This document shows, in pieces, positions 1 to 8,605 of a stretch of 49,939 bases of DNA. Under the pieces are notes generated by a model that saw only the letters and a list, made by a program, of their open reading frames with translations, was not told where the DNA came from and searched no databases. This stretch comes from Trueperaceae bacterium. Its GTDB lineage: Bacteria > Deinococcota > Deinococci > Deinococcales > Trueperaceae. How positions within the stretch are numbered: the stretch's first letter is position 1; each line of letters opens with the position of its first letter. Location: positions 1,319,594-1,369,532 of the forward strand of contig CP070651.1 in the NCBI GenBank assembly GCA_020354625.1, in the 5' to 3' direction. Position numbers and translations under genes: made by a program.

Positions 1-1367
1 TCTGCTGCCTCGGGTAGAAACGGGGTGGTCTCGACGGCGTACCCCCCTTGCGGGTAGGCTTCCGGCCAGGGGATGTAGCCGATGGAAGCGCCGGTATAGC
101 CGCCGAAAAAGGTGTTTGCGAAGGGGCTGGCGCGCTTGATGGCCAGGCCGATCTCACAAAAAGGTTCACCGTTGCAGAGGGCGAGCGCCAGCTCGCCGAA
201 AACGAGCGCCCAGATGTCGAGTTCGACGCTCTGGAGCCCACCATGAAGCCGCGCGCGTCTCTGGGCCATCTGGGCGCGCCTGGCTCTGAACATGGTGGCT
301 TCCACGAGCTCGGCTGCCGAGCCGTCGGACATCACGCGGGCGAGTTCGGCCTGCATTGCTCTGTAGTGGGCGTCGACCTCTTCGATCGGTGGCTGCGGTC
401 GTAGCGGTAGCATCACGCGACCGTGCGTCAGCCGCAACGCGGCGGGGACATCGGGGCGCGGCCGCTCTTCCCAGATAGCCAGGCTGGCACCCGACTCACG
501 GGTGTGCTGGTAGACGAGGTCCACGGGACGGCTGTCGATCTCGGCGTAGGTGCGGGCCGCCTCGAGCCCGAGGACGCTGCCCAAGCGCTCGACGACGGCG
601 ACGTCGCCGGTGAAGCCGTGGAGCGGTCCCACGTTGCCGGCGGCACCTTGCAGAAAGAGGCACGAGGCGCCGGTGGCCGCCTCGAACACCGCTTTGGCGA
701 CGCCGGGATAGTCGGGGCTGTGCAGCCGGTTGTCGGGGCCGAGGGTAGTGGGGTGGCAAGTGTAGCCGAGTACCGCACTATAAGGGGTTCCGTCGAGTTC
801 GTCGAGTCGCCAGACCAGCACATCAGGGTCGCTGACGCCCGCGTCGTCGCGGCCGACCACGATCCGCTGTGAACCGTCTCGGTCCAAAACGCGCTGGCGC
901 CGGTTTCGTCCGATGGTGCAGCGCCCGAAAGCCGACTTCGCCCGCACCGGTCGCAACGAGAGTTTGGCGGCACGGGCGGCACCGGCGGCGGCGTCGGGCA
1001 GGCTGGCGCGGTAGGCGGCCACCTGTTCAGGGCGGCTGCCGATCCAGTTCTCCCACACCACCGGGTTGGCATGGTTGTGCGTCACCGTGACGATCACCGC
1101 GTCGGCAGCAAGGCCTGTCTCGCGAGCTACGGCCGCTTGGATGGCGGGCTCGAGCCCGTAGAGTCCGACCAGGTCGAAAGAGACCAGCGCACACGCCACC
1201 TCGGCGTCGGCTCTCTTTTGCTCGAGCAAGAGGACATCGACGTAGAGCTCGCGGTGTACCCCGTCGGCGAGCACGTGGGTCTGGGCACCCCAGCCGGCGT
1301 GCGGTACGGCCAGGCTCGGGGTGATGTTACTGCGGCCGAAACCGGCCAACAAGTGCGAAACGGACAT
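1..1367 (-). CDS. Neutral/alkaline ceramidase-like hydrolase, C-terminus cut by window edge
   Basis: The frame is open from an ATG at 1367 to the first base of the window, about 455 codons, so only a short C-terminal tail is missing if it matches its 465-residue neighbour. A GGAGGA ribosome site lies just upstream of the ATG. Seen: THNHA near residues 96-100, then CHPTTLGP, SPDYPG and CLFLQGAAGN, the conserved blocks of the neutral ceramidase N-terminal family (zinc amidases that cut N-acyl bonds). No signal peptide is visible, so it is probably cytoplasmic and acts on an imported N-acyl or amide compound; the substrate is unknown. It is a paralogue of the gene at 1402-2799, 34 bp upstream, and is the last visible gene of the transporter operon. 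Confidence 0.82.
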   Translation of the reverse strand, partial: MSVSHLLAGFGRSNITPSLAVPHAGWGAQTHVLADGVHRELYVDVLLLEQKRADAEVACALVSFDLVGLYGLEPAIQAAVARETGLAADAVIVTVTHNHANPVVWENWIGSRPEQVAAYRASLPDAAAGAARAAKLSLRPVRAKSAFGRCTIGRNRRQRVLDRDGSQRIVVGRDDAGVSDPDVLVWRLDELDGTPYSAVLGYTCHPTTLGPDNRLHSPDYPGVAKAVFEAATGASCLFLQGAAGNVGPLHGFTGDVAVVERLGSVLGLEAARTYAEIDSRPVDLVYQHTRESGASLAIWEERPRPDVPAALRLTHGRVMLPLRPQPPIEEVDAHYRAMQAELARVMSDGSAAELVEATMFRARRAQMAQRRARLHGGLQSVELDIWALVFGELALALCNGEPFCEIGLAIKRASPFANTFFGGYTGASIGYIPWPEAYPQGGYAVETTPFLPEAA

Positions 1368-1401
1368 GGTTCCTCCAGATGCGTTTTCTGGTCTTGCAGG
1401 T

Positions 1402-2799
1402 TCAGGCTTGGGCCAGAGCGCCGAGCAGCTCGAGTGCGGACTCGACCACGATCTCGCCCGCCTCGGATTTGAAGGGACAGTTGTCGAACTGGAACGGCGT
1501 AGGTTCTCGGTAGGCCTGCGGTGAGACGATGTACATCGGGTCGCCTGCCAGGTAGCCACAAAAGAACGTCTGCGCCCAGGGTGAACGCGTCTTGATGTCG
1601 ACGCCGATGTAGGCGTAGGGTTCCCCCCAGCTGAAAAGGAGCGCCACCGGTCCGAGGGCTACGGCGTGCATTTCGATCGAATGGTGCTGCTGGGAGGCAA
1701 AGGTTTCGTGGCGCAGAGCGCGCAAGCGTTCGCGCTCGAGATTCTGATGGGCGTGAGCGATCGCCTCGGGATCCGCCCCCTGCTCCCTGCGCAGACGCAG
1801 CGCTTCCTGCCACTCGCTGGCGCGGCGTTCGGCCCCAGCCAGAACTTCCGGAAGAGGCGAGCGCAGGGGTAAGGCTACGTGGCGAAACAGGTGGCGCAGC
1901 CGCGGCTCAGGCTCGCCGGTCGGCCGCTCCGCGTACACGGTGAGCGGTGCTCCCGAAGCCACGATGCCGGCGAGTTCGCTGCGGACCGGGCGGGCGTCGA
2001 GCGACAGCGCTACCTTGGCCGCTTCCAGCCCGAGGAGGGTGCCGAGCCGTTCCGCAACGCTCGGGTCGCCGACGAAGCTCTTGACGGGTCCCATATCGCC
2101 GGCGGCACCTTGCAAGAACAGGCAGGTGGCGCCCGTCAATCGTTCGACGGTGCGCTTGGTGGCGCCGGGATAATCGGGACTGACCAGCACGTTTTTGGGG
2201 CCCAGCACGGTCGGGTGGCAGGCGTAGTTGACTACGATGGCGAGTGGCGAACCGTCGTAGCGCTCCAAGCGGATCACCCCGACGCTGCGGTCGGCGAAAC
2301 CGTCGGGGTTGGGGCCGGCGACGACCCGACCGTCGGTCAGGTAGAGATCGCGGTTGATGCCGATCTCCGAATGACCCGATCCCGCAGCGACGCGAACGGG
2401 TTGAAGTCCGTCGATTGCCTCGCGGCTCGCGGCCGCCGCCCAACCCGGAAGCCTCGCGATGTAGTCGGCGACCTGATCAGCCCCCTCGCCGCTGTAGGTT
2501 TCCTGGGTGACGGGTCCGGCGTGGTTGTGGGTGCAGACCGGCAGGATTCGCTCGGTCGGCAGGCTGCACACCTCGGCCACCGCACGCCTCACGGAAGCTA
2601 CTTGGTCGTCCGAGAGGATGCACCAGTCGATGTCGAGGATCACAAGTGACTCGTCGTCGTCTCGCACGACCGCTACGGTGAGCCATAGATCCTGGTGCAC
2701 TCCGCGGGCCCGAACATGCGTCTGGGCCATCCACATCCCGTTAGGGATGTCGGGAGGTGGGGTGATCGTCACGCGACCGACCCCTGCCAAAAGGGGCAC
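1402..2799 (-). CDS. Neutral/alkaline ceramidase-like hydrolase
   Basis: 465 residues. The start is a GTG at 2799 with an AGGAGGT ribosome site 5 nt upstream. Seen: CTHNHAGP at about residues 89-95 (the zinc His pair), CHPTVLGP, SPDYPG and CLFLQGAAGD, all typical of the neutral ceramidase N-terminal domain. Classical neutral ceramidases are near 650-700 residues with an added C-terminal domain; this short form without signal peptide belongs to the many uncharacterised bacterial relatives. It begins 18 bp after the permease gene at 2818-3648, so it is almost certainly cotranscribed with the ABC transporter. This suggests that it hydrolyses the imported compound. The family is firm; the substrate is not. 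Confidence 0.85.
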   Translation of the reverse strand: MPLLAGVGRVTITPPPDIPNGMWMAQTHVRARGVHQDLWLTVAVVRDDDESLVILDIDWCILSDDQVASVRRAVAEVCSLPTERILPVCTHNHAGPVTQETYSGEGADQVADYIARLPGWAAAASREAIDGLQPVRVAAGSGHSEIGINRDLYLTDGRVVAGPNPDGFADRSVGVIRLERYDGSPLAIVVNYACHPTVLGPKNVLVSPDYPGATKRTVERLTGATCLFLQGAAGDMGPVKSFVGDPSVAERLGTLLGLEAAKVALSLDARPVRSELAGIVASGAPLTVYAERPTGEPEPRLRHLFRHVALPLRSPLPEVLAGAERRASEWQEALRLRREQGADPEAIAHAHQNLERERLRALRHETFASQQHHSIEMHAVALGPVALLFSWGEPYAYIGVDIKTRSPWAQTFFCGYLAGDPMYIVSPQAYREPTPFQFDNCPFKSEAGEIVVESALELLGALAQA

Positions 2800-2817
2800 G
2801 GGTACCTCCTAACGGTG

Positions 2818-3648
2818 TCAGCGTTCGACCATCCTCGGATCGAGCACATCCCGCAAGGCGTCGCCGATGAGGTTGAGGCTGAGCACGGTTACAAAGATCG
2901 CGGCTCCGGCCGCGACCGAATAGAGTGGACTGATCGTGATGAGCTTGCGGCCGGTGTCGAGCATGGCACCCCACGATGGTTGGGGTGGCGCGACCCCGAG
3001 GCCGAGAAAGCTCAGTGCCGCCTCTACCAGCACGGCGCTTGCGAAGGTGAGGGTGAACTGTACGATAACGGCGGCCATGCTGTTGGGCAGGATGTGGACG
3101 AAGATCACGCGCGCGCTGCTCGCCCCTTGGGCTACCGCCGCCTGGACGAAATCCTGGCGTTTCAAGCTGAGCGTGTTGGCGCGCACCAGCCGTGCAAAGA
3201 GCGGGATCTGCATCAGGCCGATGGCGATCATGGCGTTGGCCAGACTCGGTCCGAGAACCGCGATGATGGCCAGGGCCAAGATGATAGCCGGAAAGGCGAA
3301 CATCATGTCCATGAGCCGCATCACGACGGTATCGACGAAGCCGCCGAGGTAGCCGCTGACCAGCCCCAAGGGGATGCCCCCGACCAGGGCGATCGACGAG
3401 GAGATGAAGCCGACCGCCAGCGACACGCGGCCGCCGTAGACGATGCGGGTGAAGATGTCGCGACCGACCTCGTCGGTGCCGAGCCAGAACAACTTGGACG
3501 GCGGTTCGAACGGCAGAGCGACCCCCTCGGCAAAGCCGTACGGCAGCAACCAGGGGGCGAAGATGGAGGCGAGCACGAGCACCGATAAGATCAGGGCGCC
3601 ACTCACCGCAGCCCAGTCGCGCAGCAGCTGTCGCAACACCTTTGGCAT
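2818..3648 (-). CDS. ABC transporter permease, DppC/OppC family
   Basis: 276 residues, inner-membrane permease of a peptide/nickel-type importer. An N-terminal membrane segment (about 15-38) is followed by the LGTDEVGRDIFTRIVYGGRVSL block that marks the DppC side, and further helices carry the EAA-type loop that docks the ATPase (AAVAQGAS region). The ATG at 3648 has only a weak ribosome site. An ATG overlapping the end of the upstream permease gene would run in frame only if a run of eight G (3683-3690) had one more base, so the N-terminus may be longer than annotated. Partner permease is 3700-4650 and the likely binding protein is 4844-6352. No ATPase gene is seen nearby. Confidence 0.9.
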   Translation of the reverse strand: MPKVLRQLLRDWAAVSGALILSVLVLASIFAPWLLPYGFAEGVALPFEPPSKLFWLGTDEVGRDIFTRIVYGGRVSLAVGFISSSIALVGGIPLGLVSGYLGGFVDTVVMRLMDMMFAFPAIILALAIIAVLGPSLANAMIAIGLMQIPLFARLVRANTLSLKRQDFVQAAVAQGASSARVIFVHILPNSMAAVIVQFTLTFASAVLVEAALSFLGLGVAPPQPSWGAMLDTGRKLITISPLYSVAAGAAIFVTVLSLNLIGDALRDVLDPRMVER

Positions 3649-3699
3649 CAGCCGGTCCGGTTGCGCCCCGAAGCCGCTGCGCGGGGGGGGCGAGCGTAG

Positions 3700-4650
3700 T
3701 CAGGCATAGCTGATGCGCGGGTCGATCACGGCGTAGAAGAGATCGACGATGAGGTTGACCGTTACGAAGATGGCGGCGGTGATCAGCACTGCTCCCTGGA
3801 CAACCGGGTAGGAGCGGACGATGATGGATTGAATGATCAACCAGCCGAGCCCAGGCCAGGCGAACACTTGCTCGGTTACCACCATGCCGCCGATCAGTGA
3901 GCCGAAGTTGATGCCGAGCACGGTGATGAAGGGCAGCATGGCGTTGCGCAAGGCGTGGCGGTAGACCACGATGGTCGGCAACAGCCCCTTGGCGTGCGCC
4001 GTGCGGATATAGTCGAGGCTCAACACCTCGAGCATGCCCGAGCGCATGAACCGCGTCAACACCGCGGACATGACCAGGCCGACGGTGATGGTTGGCAACA
4101 CCAGGTGGCGTAGGTGCTGGACCGGGTTTTCTGCCGGACCAACGTAACCGCCTGCCGGCAGCACGTTCCAGTGGTAGGAGAAGGCCAGCATCAACAAGAT
4201 GGCTAGCCAGTAGCTCGGTAGACTGAAGCCGGCCAGCGCAAAAAGGCGCGCCAGTTGATCGATCCAGGTGCCAGCTCGCCGTGCCGCCAGGGTGCCGAGC
4301 GGCACCGAGATCAGCAGGCCCAGCAACATGGCGATGACCGCGAGCTCCAGCGTGCGCCACATGGCCGGAAAGATCAAGCTGGCCACCGTCCGGTTCCCCT
4401 GGCTGATCGACGTACCGAGGTCGCCTTGTGCGGCCCGCCACAGCCACTCGCCGTACTGGACCGCGAGCGGACGGTTGAGGCCCATCTGCTCGCGTAGCGC
4501 CTCGAGAGACGCACGGCTCGGTTCTAACCCGAGCACCAGCTGAGCCGGATCGCCCGGCAGGATGCGGAAGATAAAGAAGACGAGCGTCGCCACGAGCCAC
4601 ATGACCACGATCATGTGAAAGACCCGTTCTATACTAAAGCGCAGCAGCAT
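3700..4650 (-). CDS. ABC transporter permease, DppB/OppB family
   Basis: 316 residues with the standard DppB layout: N-terminal helix (IERVFHMIVVMWLVATLVFFIFRILPGDPA), the extracytoplasmic stretch ending GDLGTSI, then five further helices and the EAA-type loop near DYIRTAHAKGL. The C-terminus VNLIVDLFYAVIDPRISYA is typical of the family. It forms the transmembrane pore with the permease at 2818-3648. The ATG at 4650 has no strong ribosome site. It lies 194 bp downstream of the binding-protein gene; that gap holds a 10-bp perfect hairpin and a repeat element, so its transcript level may be lower than that of the binding protein. Confidence 0.9.
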   Translation of the reverse strand: MLLRFSIERVFHMIVVMWLVATLVFFIFRILPGDPAQLVLGLEPSRASLEALREQMGLNRPLAVQYGEWLWRAAQGDLGTSISQGNRTVASLIFPAMWRTLELAVIAMLLGLLISVPLGTLAARRAGTWIDQLARLFALAGFSLPSYWLAILLMLAFSYHWNVLPAGGYVGPAENPVQHLRHLVLPTITVGLVMSAVLTRFMRSGMLEVLSLDYIRTAHAKGLLPTIVVYRHALRNAMLPFITVLGINFGSLIGGMVVTEQVFAWPGLGWLIIQSIIVRSYPVVQGAVLITAAIFVTVNLIVDLFYAVIDPRISYA

Positions 4651-4688
4651 GTTGTCTCGGTTTCAAGACCTCTTCGATAGGTTCGAGC

Positions 4689-4712
4689 CGGTGGGGCGTG
4701 AGCGCCCCACCG
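4689..4712 (-). promoter_or_regulatory. Intercistronic stem-loop between binding protein and permease
   Basis: A perfect 10-bp stem (CGGTGGGGCG with CGCCCCACCG) closes a 4-nt loop. No T-tract follows on the minus strand, so it is more likely an RNA-stability or partial-attenuation element than a full terminator. Similar hairpins follow the other two binding-protein genes in this window. Confidence 0.5.
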
Positions 4713-4729
4713 AGCTGTTCGGCGCCGTT

Positions 4730-4846
4730 CAAGCACCTCCCACCTAAGCTTGAAGGCAAGATGCCTCACACGTAGGGCTACAGAAGCGAGTAGGGGCCGC
4801 GGCCGCCCGCGGCCATATTTTCGCAAACACTGCTTGGATGTGCTTA
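4730..4846. repeat. MITE-like dispersed repeat, copy 1
   Basis: 117 bp related to 8452-8587. The right end TTGGATGTGCTTA is identical to that of copy 2; the left end CAAGCACCTCCCA is an imperfect inverted copy of it (10 of 13). The interior shares GCCTCA-ACGTA-GGCTACAGAAG and a GC-rich CGCGGCCGCCCG core with copy 2. The TAA stop of the binding-protein gene lies inside the right terminal repeat. No target-site duplication is evident. Confidence 0.6.
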
Positions 4847-6352
4847 GCGGTCGAGCCAGACCCGGGTCAGAATGGTCGAGCTCTGGACGTGGTGGATGAA
4901 GCCCTTGACGTGCTGGGCGTGTGCCGCCGGGACGATGCGGCCGTTGAGGACGATGTCGGGGAGACCCTGCATGGCTATGCGTTGCAGCTCTTTGAGATCG
5001 GCGGTGTAAGCCTCCTGGTCGGCCACGGAGCGTGCTTGGGTGAGCAGCTCGTAAAAGTCCGGGTTCTCCTGCTGATAGCCGCTGGCGTCACCGACGGTCT
5101 TGGCCCACATGTGGGCGATAAGATCGTACTCAACCGGCTTCGGTACCTTGGCGGAAAAACCGGCTTGAAAGTTCTTCTGACCGAAGACGAAGTCGACCCA
5201 GGTGCCGATATCGACCGCACGGATCTTGACGGTAAAGCCCGCATCGGCCGCGCTCTGTTGGATCACTTGGGCGCCTACGTCCCACTCAAGGGCGCCGGTC
5301 CGGTGCACGAACATTTCGAACTCGACACCGTCGGGGTAGCCGGCTTCCGCCAACAGCGCCTTGGCACGCTCCACATCTCGCTGGTCGTAGCTGACCGCAT
5401 CGTCGGCAAAGGCCGCGCTAGAGCGGGGGATCGGGTTGGATTGCACGGTGGCGTAGCCGAACAGCGAGCGCACCAGCGACTCGCGACTGACGGCGTAGCT
5501 GAGCGCCTGGCGGACACGGGCGTCGTTGAAGGGCTCGCGTTGGGTGTTGAGAATGATGTCGTAAAAGCCCATCGAGCGGCCATCGGGCGGTACGGCGGTG
5601 ACCATGCCGGCGTTGACCAATTGGGCGATCTGCCCAAAGGGCGCCTGGGTGATCAGGTCGAGCTCACCGTTGATGAGCTGGATCACCAGCACGCTCGAGT
5701 CCGGCACCGTGCGGATCTCGATGCCGTCGAGGTAGGGGAGGCCCTCTGCCCAGTAGGCCGCGTTCCGCTCGTAGGTGAGTTGGCGATTCGGTTCCCAGGA
5801 GATGAGTTTGAAGGGTCCGGTGCCGATCGGGTTCTCGTTGAACTCGGCGGTGCCGACGGGTGTGACCCGAATGTCGATCATGGTGTGGGCAAGTAGCTGG
5901 TCTGCCTGCGATAGATCGATCTGAACCGTATGGTCGTCGACGGCGGTGACCGACTCGACGAAGCTGAGTAGCGGTGCGGTCCGGGTCGCTTCGGGTCTCA
6001 TGGCCTGCTCGAACGCCCAGACGACGTCCGCTGAGGTCATGGCGCTGCCGTCGTGGAAGGTTACGTTTTGGCGGACATTGAGCGTCCACTGGAGACCGTC
6101 GGCAGAGATGTCAAACGATTCGATCAGCGCAGGCACCACCTCGTAGGTGGTGAGGTTGTAATCGAGCAGGGAGTCGTAGATGGGTCGAAACGCGTTCCGG
6201 TCGAACTCGTTGCCAAAGACATAGGGGTTGAGCGTTGCCGGGTCTGAATTGGTCCCGACCCTCAGCACACCGCCGTACTGCGGTTCCTGAGCGAAGGCAA
6301 AAAGAAGGCTTGCCACGAGGAAGATGAGGCCCATAGAACGTCCGATAAACAT
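4844..6352 (-). CDS. ABC transporter substrate-binding protein, SBP family 5
   Basis: 502 residues from the ATG at 6352, chosen because AAGGAGT lies 7 nt upstream and a Sec signal follows directly (MFIGRSMGLIFLVASLLFAFA, cleavage before QEPQYGG). No lipobox cysteine, so a soluble periplasmic protein. The body is a family 5 extracellular solute-binding protein (DppA/OppA fold): GGVLRVGTNSDPATLNPY start, LQWTLNVRQNVTFHDGS motif, and VRQALSYAVSRESLV in lobe II. Such proteins bind peptides, nickel or other amides; the ligand cannot be read from sequence. The gene begins the minus-strand operon that continues into both permeases and two ceramidase-like enzymes. Its TAA stop coincides with the terminal repeat of a MITE-like element, so the C-terminus may have been altered by insertion. 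Confidence 0.9.
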   Translation of the reverse strand: MFIGRSMGLIFLVASLLFAFAQEPQYGGVLRVGTNSDPATLNPYVFGNEFDRNAFRPIYDSLLDYNLTTYEVVPALIESFDISADGLQWTLNVRQNVTFHDGSAMTSADVVWAFEQAMRPEATRTAPLLSFVESVTAVDDHTVQIDLSQADQLLAHTMIDIRVTPVGTAEFNENPIGTGPFKLISWEPNRQLTYERNAAYWAEGLPYLDGIEIRTVPDSSVLVIQLINGELDLITQAPFGQIAQLVNAGMVTAVPPDGRSMGFYDIILNTQREPFNDARVRQALSYAVSRESLVRSLFGYATVQSNPIPRSSAAFADDAVSYDQRDVERAKALLAEAGYPDGVEFEMFVHRTGALEWDVGAQVIQQSAADAGFTVKIRAVDIGTWVDFVFGQKNFQAGFSAKVPKPVEYDLIAHMWAKTVGDASGYQQENPDFYELLTQARSVADQEAYTADLKELQRIAMQGLPDIVLNGRIVPAAHAQHVKGFIHHVQSSTILTRVWLDR

Positions 6353-6504
6353 GCTGCACACTCCTTGCAGAGGTCGGCGCCACTCCAAAGCGCCCAAGGC
6401 GTCTAGCCGGCTGGAATATGGTGCGATCCTGAGCGACCCCCCTTACGCTGCTTGAAATTACCGACAAGTATATCGCATTCCAGCCAGGTTTCGGCACACG
6501 ATGG

Positions 6505-7290
6505 TCAGCTCATTACCATCCCCTTGTCGATGTTGATCGCCTGGCCGGTAATGGTGGCGGCCCCTGGTGTACAGAGAAACACTACCAACGGGGCGATATC
6601 TGCCGGCAGCAGCCTGCCGCCGATCGGGGTGAGACCCTGCTCGAAGCGGGCCCGATCGATCCCGGCACGTTCGGCGTCGAACTTCAGGCGACGGTCGTCT
6701 CCCACATCCACCGGACCCGGACAGATACTGTTGGCTGTGACGCCGCTACCGGCTACTTCGAGCGCCAGGACGCGGGTGAGTCCGATGAGCCCGTGTTTGC
6801 TCGCGACGTAGGCGGATGCGAACGGTGAGGGGACGCGGCCGTTGATCGAGGCGATGTTGATGACACGCCCGTAGCCTTGCGCGACCATGCCCGGTACCAG
6901 GGCGCGCGCCAATAAAAATGGAGCTGTGAGATTCAGGGCGAGGGTATAGTCCCAGAATTCTGGGTCGAACTCGACGATGGGACGTAGGTCCTCGCGGCTC
7001 CCGACCCCGGCATTGTTCACCAGGATGTCGATGGTGAGTCCGCTGGCGGTCAGCGCCGCGATAAGGGCTTCGACCCTGCTGGCTTTGGAGAGGTCAAAAC
7101 ATCCCACCATCAGGCTGTCGCCCCCAGCGGCGCTGATGTCTCCCCTCAGGCGCTCGAGCGCCTCGCCGTCCCGGCCTGTCATGGTGACCTTGGCCCCGGC
7201 AAGTGCTAAGCCGAGCGCCAGTTCCCTGCCGATGCCGTGGCTCGATCCCGTTACCAAGGCCGTCTTACCCGACAGCGCCTGTGAACTCAT
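6505..7290 (-). CDS. SDR-family oxidoreductase
   Basis: 261 residues from the ATG at 7290, supported by an AAAGGGGTGAT ribosome site; an upstream in-frame start would add an unlikely arginine-rich extension. Classical short-chain dehydrogenase: TGSSHGIG cofactor motif near residue 14, NNAG, catalytic Ser in NIAS 13 residues before Tyr of YVASK, and the ICPGPV segment. It reduces or oxidises a hydroxyl/keto substrate with NAD(P). It sits on the same strand as, and 152 bp upstream of, the binding-protein gene; that gap probably holds the transporter promoter (TATACT near 6460 on the minus strand, inside a region bounded by a GGCTGGAAT/ATTCCAGCC inverted pair). The substrate is unknown. Confidence 0.88.
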   Translation of the reverse strand: MSSQALSGKTALVTGSSHGIGRELALGLALAGAKVTMTGRDGEALERLRGDISAAGGDSLMVGCFDLSKASRVEALIAALTASGLTIDILVNNAGVGSREDLRPIVEFDPEFWDYTLALNLTAPFLLARALVPGMVAQGYGRVINIASINGRVPSPFASAYVASKHGLIGLTRVLALEVAGSGVTANSICPGPVDVGDDRRLKFDAERAGIDRARFEQGLTPIGGRLLPADIAPLVVFLCTPGAATITGQAINIDKGMVMS

Positions 7291-7560
7291 AGGATCACCC
7301 CTTTCACCGATGTGGTCAAGTCTACCAGTCGTGCGTCTCTCGATCGTCCTCAATAGAGAAGTCGCAGCTTGCTCGAGGTTCTCACCGACAACGGTCAACC
7401 AAGCGGTCCCATAGGTTTGCCGTCACCAGCGCCGATCTGCCCGAGGCCCTCGAAGCCGGCGAGGAAATCTGTGTGATGATAGCGTAAGGTGTAAGAAGCA
7501 TAACCACACGCTCGCGACTTTCGGAGGCGGTTTCGATTCACGCAGGAAGGATTCGACCAC

Positions 7561-8265
7561 ATGTCCGACACCACACCCGTACAGCAGTCTCCCAGACGCT
7601 CTGGGATAGACATCCTGATCGTGACCGCGGCATCCCTTGTCGCCTTCGCGCTCGAGATTCTGGCCGACTCGACCGGCCTGGTGAATGTGGGCGAAGTCGC
7701 ACGCGGCGGGTTTGCGGTCGTCGTCGGGGCCGTGGCGGCGCTCGCGGTGGTCCGGGGGCGCGGCGGATCGTGGGCCGACCTCGGCTTCAAGCGGCCCGCC
7801 CGTTGGGCCACCGTCCCGTTGTGGGTGGCGGGCATCCTCGTCGCCTTCGTCGTGGGCCAGATCCTGGCTCAGCAACTGGTGTCACTGTTCATCGAGCTGC
7901 CCGAACCGGACTTTTCCCGCTACGACTCCATCGCCGGCAACCTCCCCGCCGCGTTGGCCTTGGCCCTCGTCTTGCCCCTGACCGCATCCATTCCCGAAGA
8001 GATCATCTACCGCGGCTTCATCATCGGACGACTCGAGGCCATCTTCGCGTCCACTACAGTGGCACCGGTCCTGGCCGTCGCTGTCCAGTCCATCCTGTTT
8101 GGCCTGATCCACTTTCAGTGGGGCGTCGGTGGCATGTTCGTCACGGTCATCTTGGGAGCGATCTGGGGTACGGGCTACCTGCTGTGCGGACGAAATCTCT
8201 GGATCGTCATCATGGCGCACTCGGCCGGCCATGTGTGGTTCGTCGCGCAGCTCTACCTGTCATAA
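7561..8265 (+). CDS. CPBP-family intramembrane metalloprotease (CAAX/Abi type)
   Basis: 234 residues with about seven hydrophobic segments. The family signature is intact: EEIIYRGFI (EExxxR, motif 1) near residues 147-155, FGLIHFQ (motif 2, FxxxH) near 180-186, and a C-terminal IMAHSAGH motif. These residues bind the catalytic zinc within the membrane. Family members process prenylated proteins or small peptides, or take part in bacteriocin self-immunity. The ATG at 7561 has AGGAAGGA about 10 nt upstream. It is monocistronic, divergent from the SDR gene, and followed by a MITE-like repeat. Confidence 0.88.
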   Translation: MSDTTPVQQSPRRSGIDILIVTAASLVAFALEILADSTGLVNVGEVARGGFAVVVGAVAALAVVRGRGGSWADLGFKRPARWATVPLWVAGILVAFVVGQILAQQLVSLFIELPEPDFSRYDSIAGNLPAALALALVLPLTASIPEEIIYRGFIIGRLEAIFASTTVAPVLAVAVQSILFGLIHFQWGVGGMFVTVILGAIWGTGYLLCGRNLWIVIMAHSAGHVWFVAQLYLS

Positions 8266-8451
8266 CGCGACACCCCGGAGGGTCAGGTCGCTATCGGGTA
8301 GACCTGGTGAGCCCATCCGACTGGCGCCACGTGGACATCACCGGTCGGGAAGACACCGCCACGTCAACCGATTCGAACCGGAGGTGGCAGGAGGCAACAG
8401 CGGCGCCCGCCCTGGCCGCCCCACGCTCGTCCTTGCAGGCAAACGCTGCGT

Positions 8452-8587
8452 TAAGGACCTCCAACTCAAGTTTGGGGCAACGCCTCAAACGTAAGGCTAC
8501 AGAAGTGAGGTTGGGTCAGCGGAGCGCCGAGTTTGCGTCCCGCGGCCGCCCGAGGTCCAATTCTGCAAACAAACTTGGATGTGCTTA
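8452..8587. repeat. MITE-like dispersed repeat, copy 2
   Basis: 136 bp. The left end TAAGGACCTCCAA and right end TTGGATGTGCTTA form terminal inverted repeats (11 of 13 matching), and a second inner pair (CAAGTTTG with CAAACTTG) extends the pairing. It is alignable over its length with 4730-4846 and about 19 bp longer. It lies between the CPBP protease and DinB-like genes. The 186 bp before it (8266-8451) hold no gene or other feature that I can support. Confidence 0.6.
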
Positions 8588-8605
8588 GGCCGATAGGATA
8601 GGTGA

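Noticed and set aside
2741-4600. A 619-codon open frame on the minus strand across both permease genes
   Set aside because: It is a high-GC shadow frame: arginine- and histidine-rich, no family motifs, and it overlaps two clear permeases in another frame of the same strand.
4838-5896. A 352-codon plus-strand frame
   Set aside because: It is antisense to the binding-protein gene and reads as its reverse-complement shadow.
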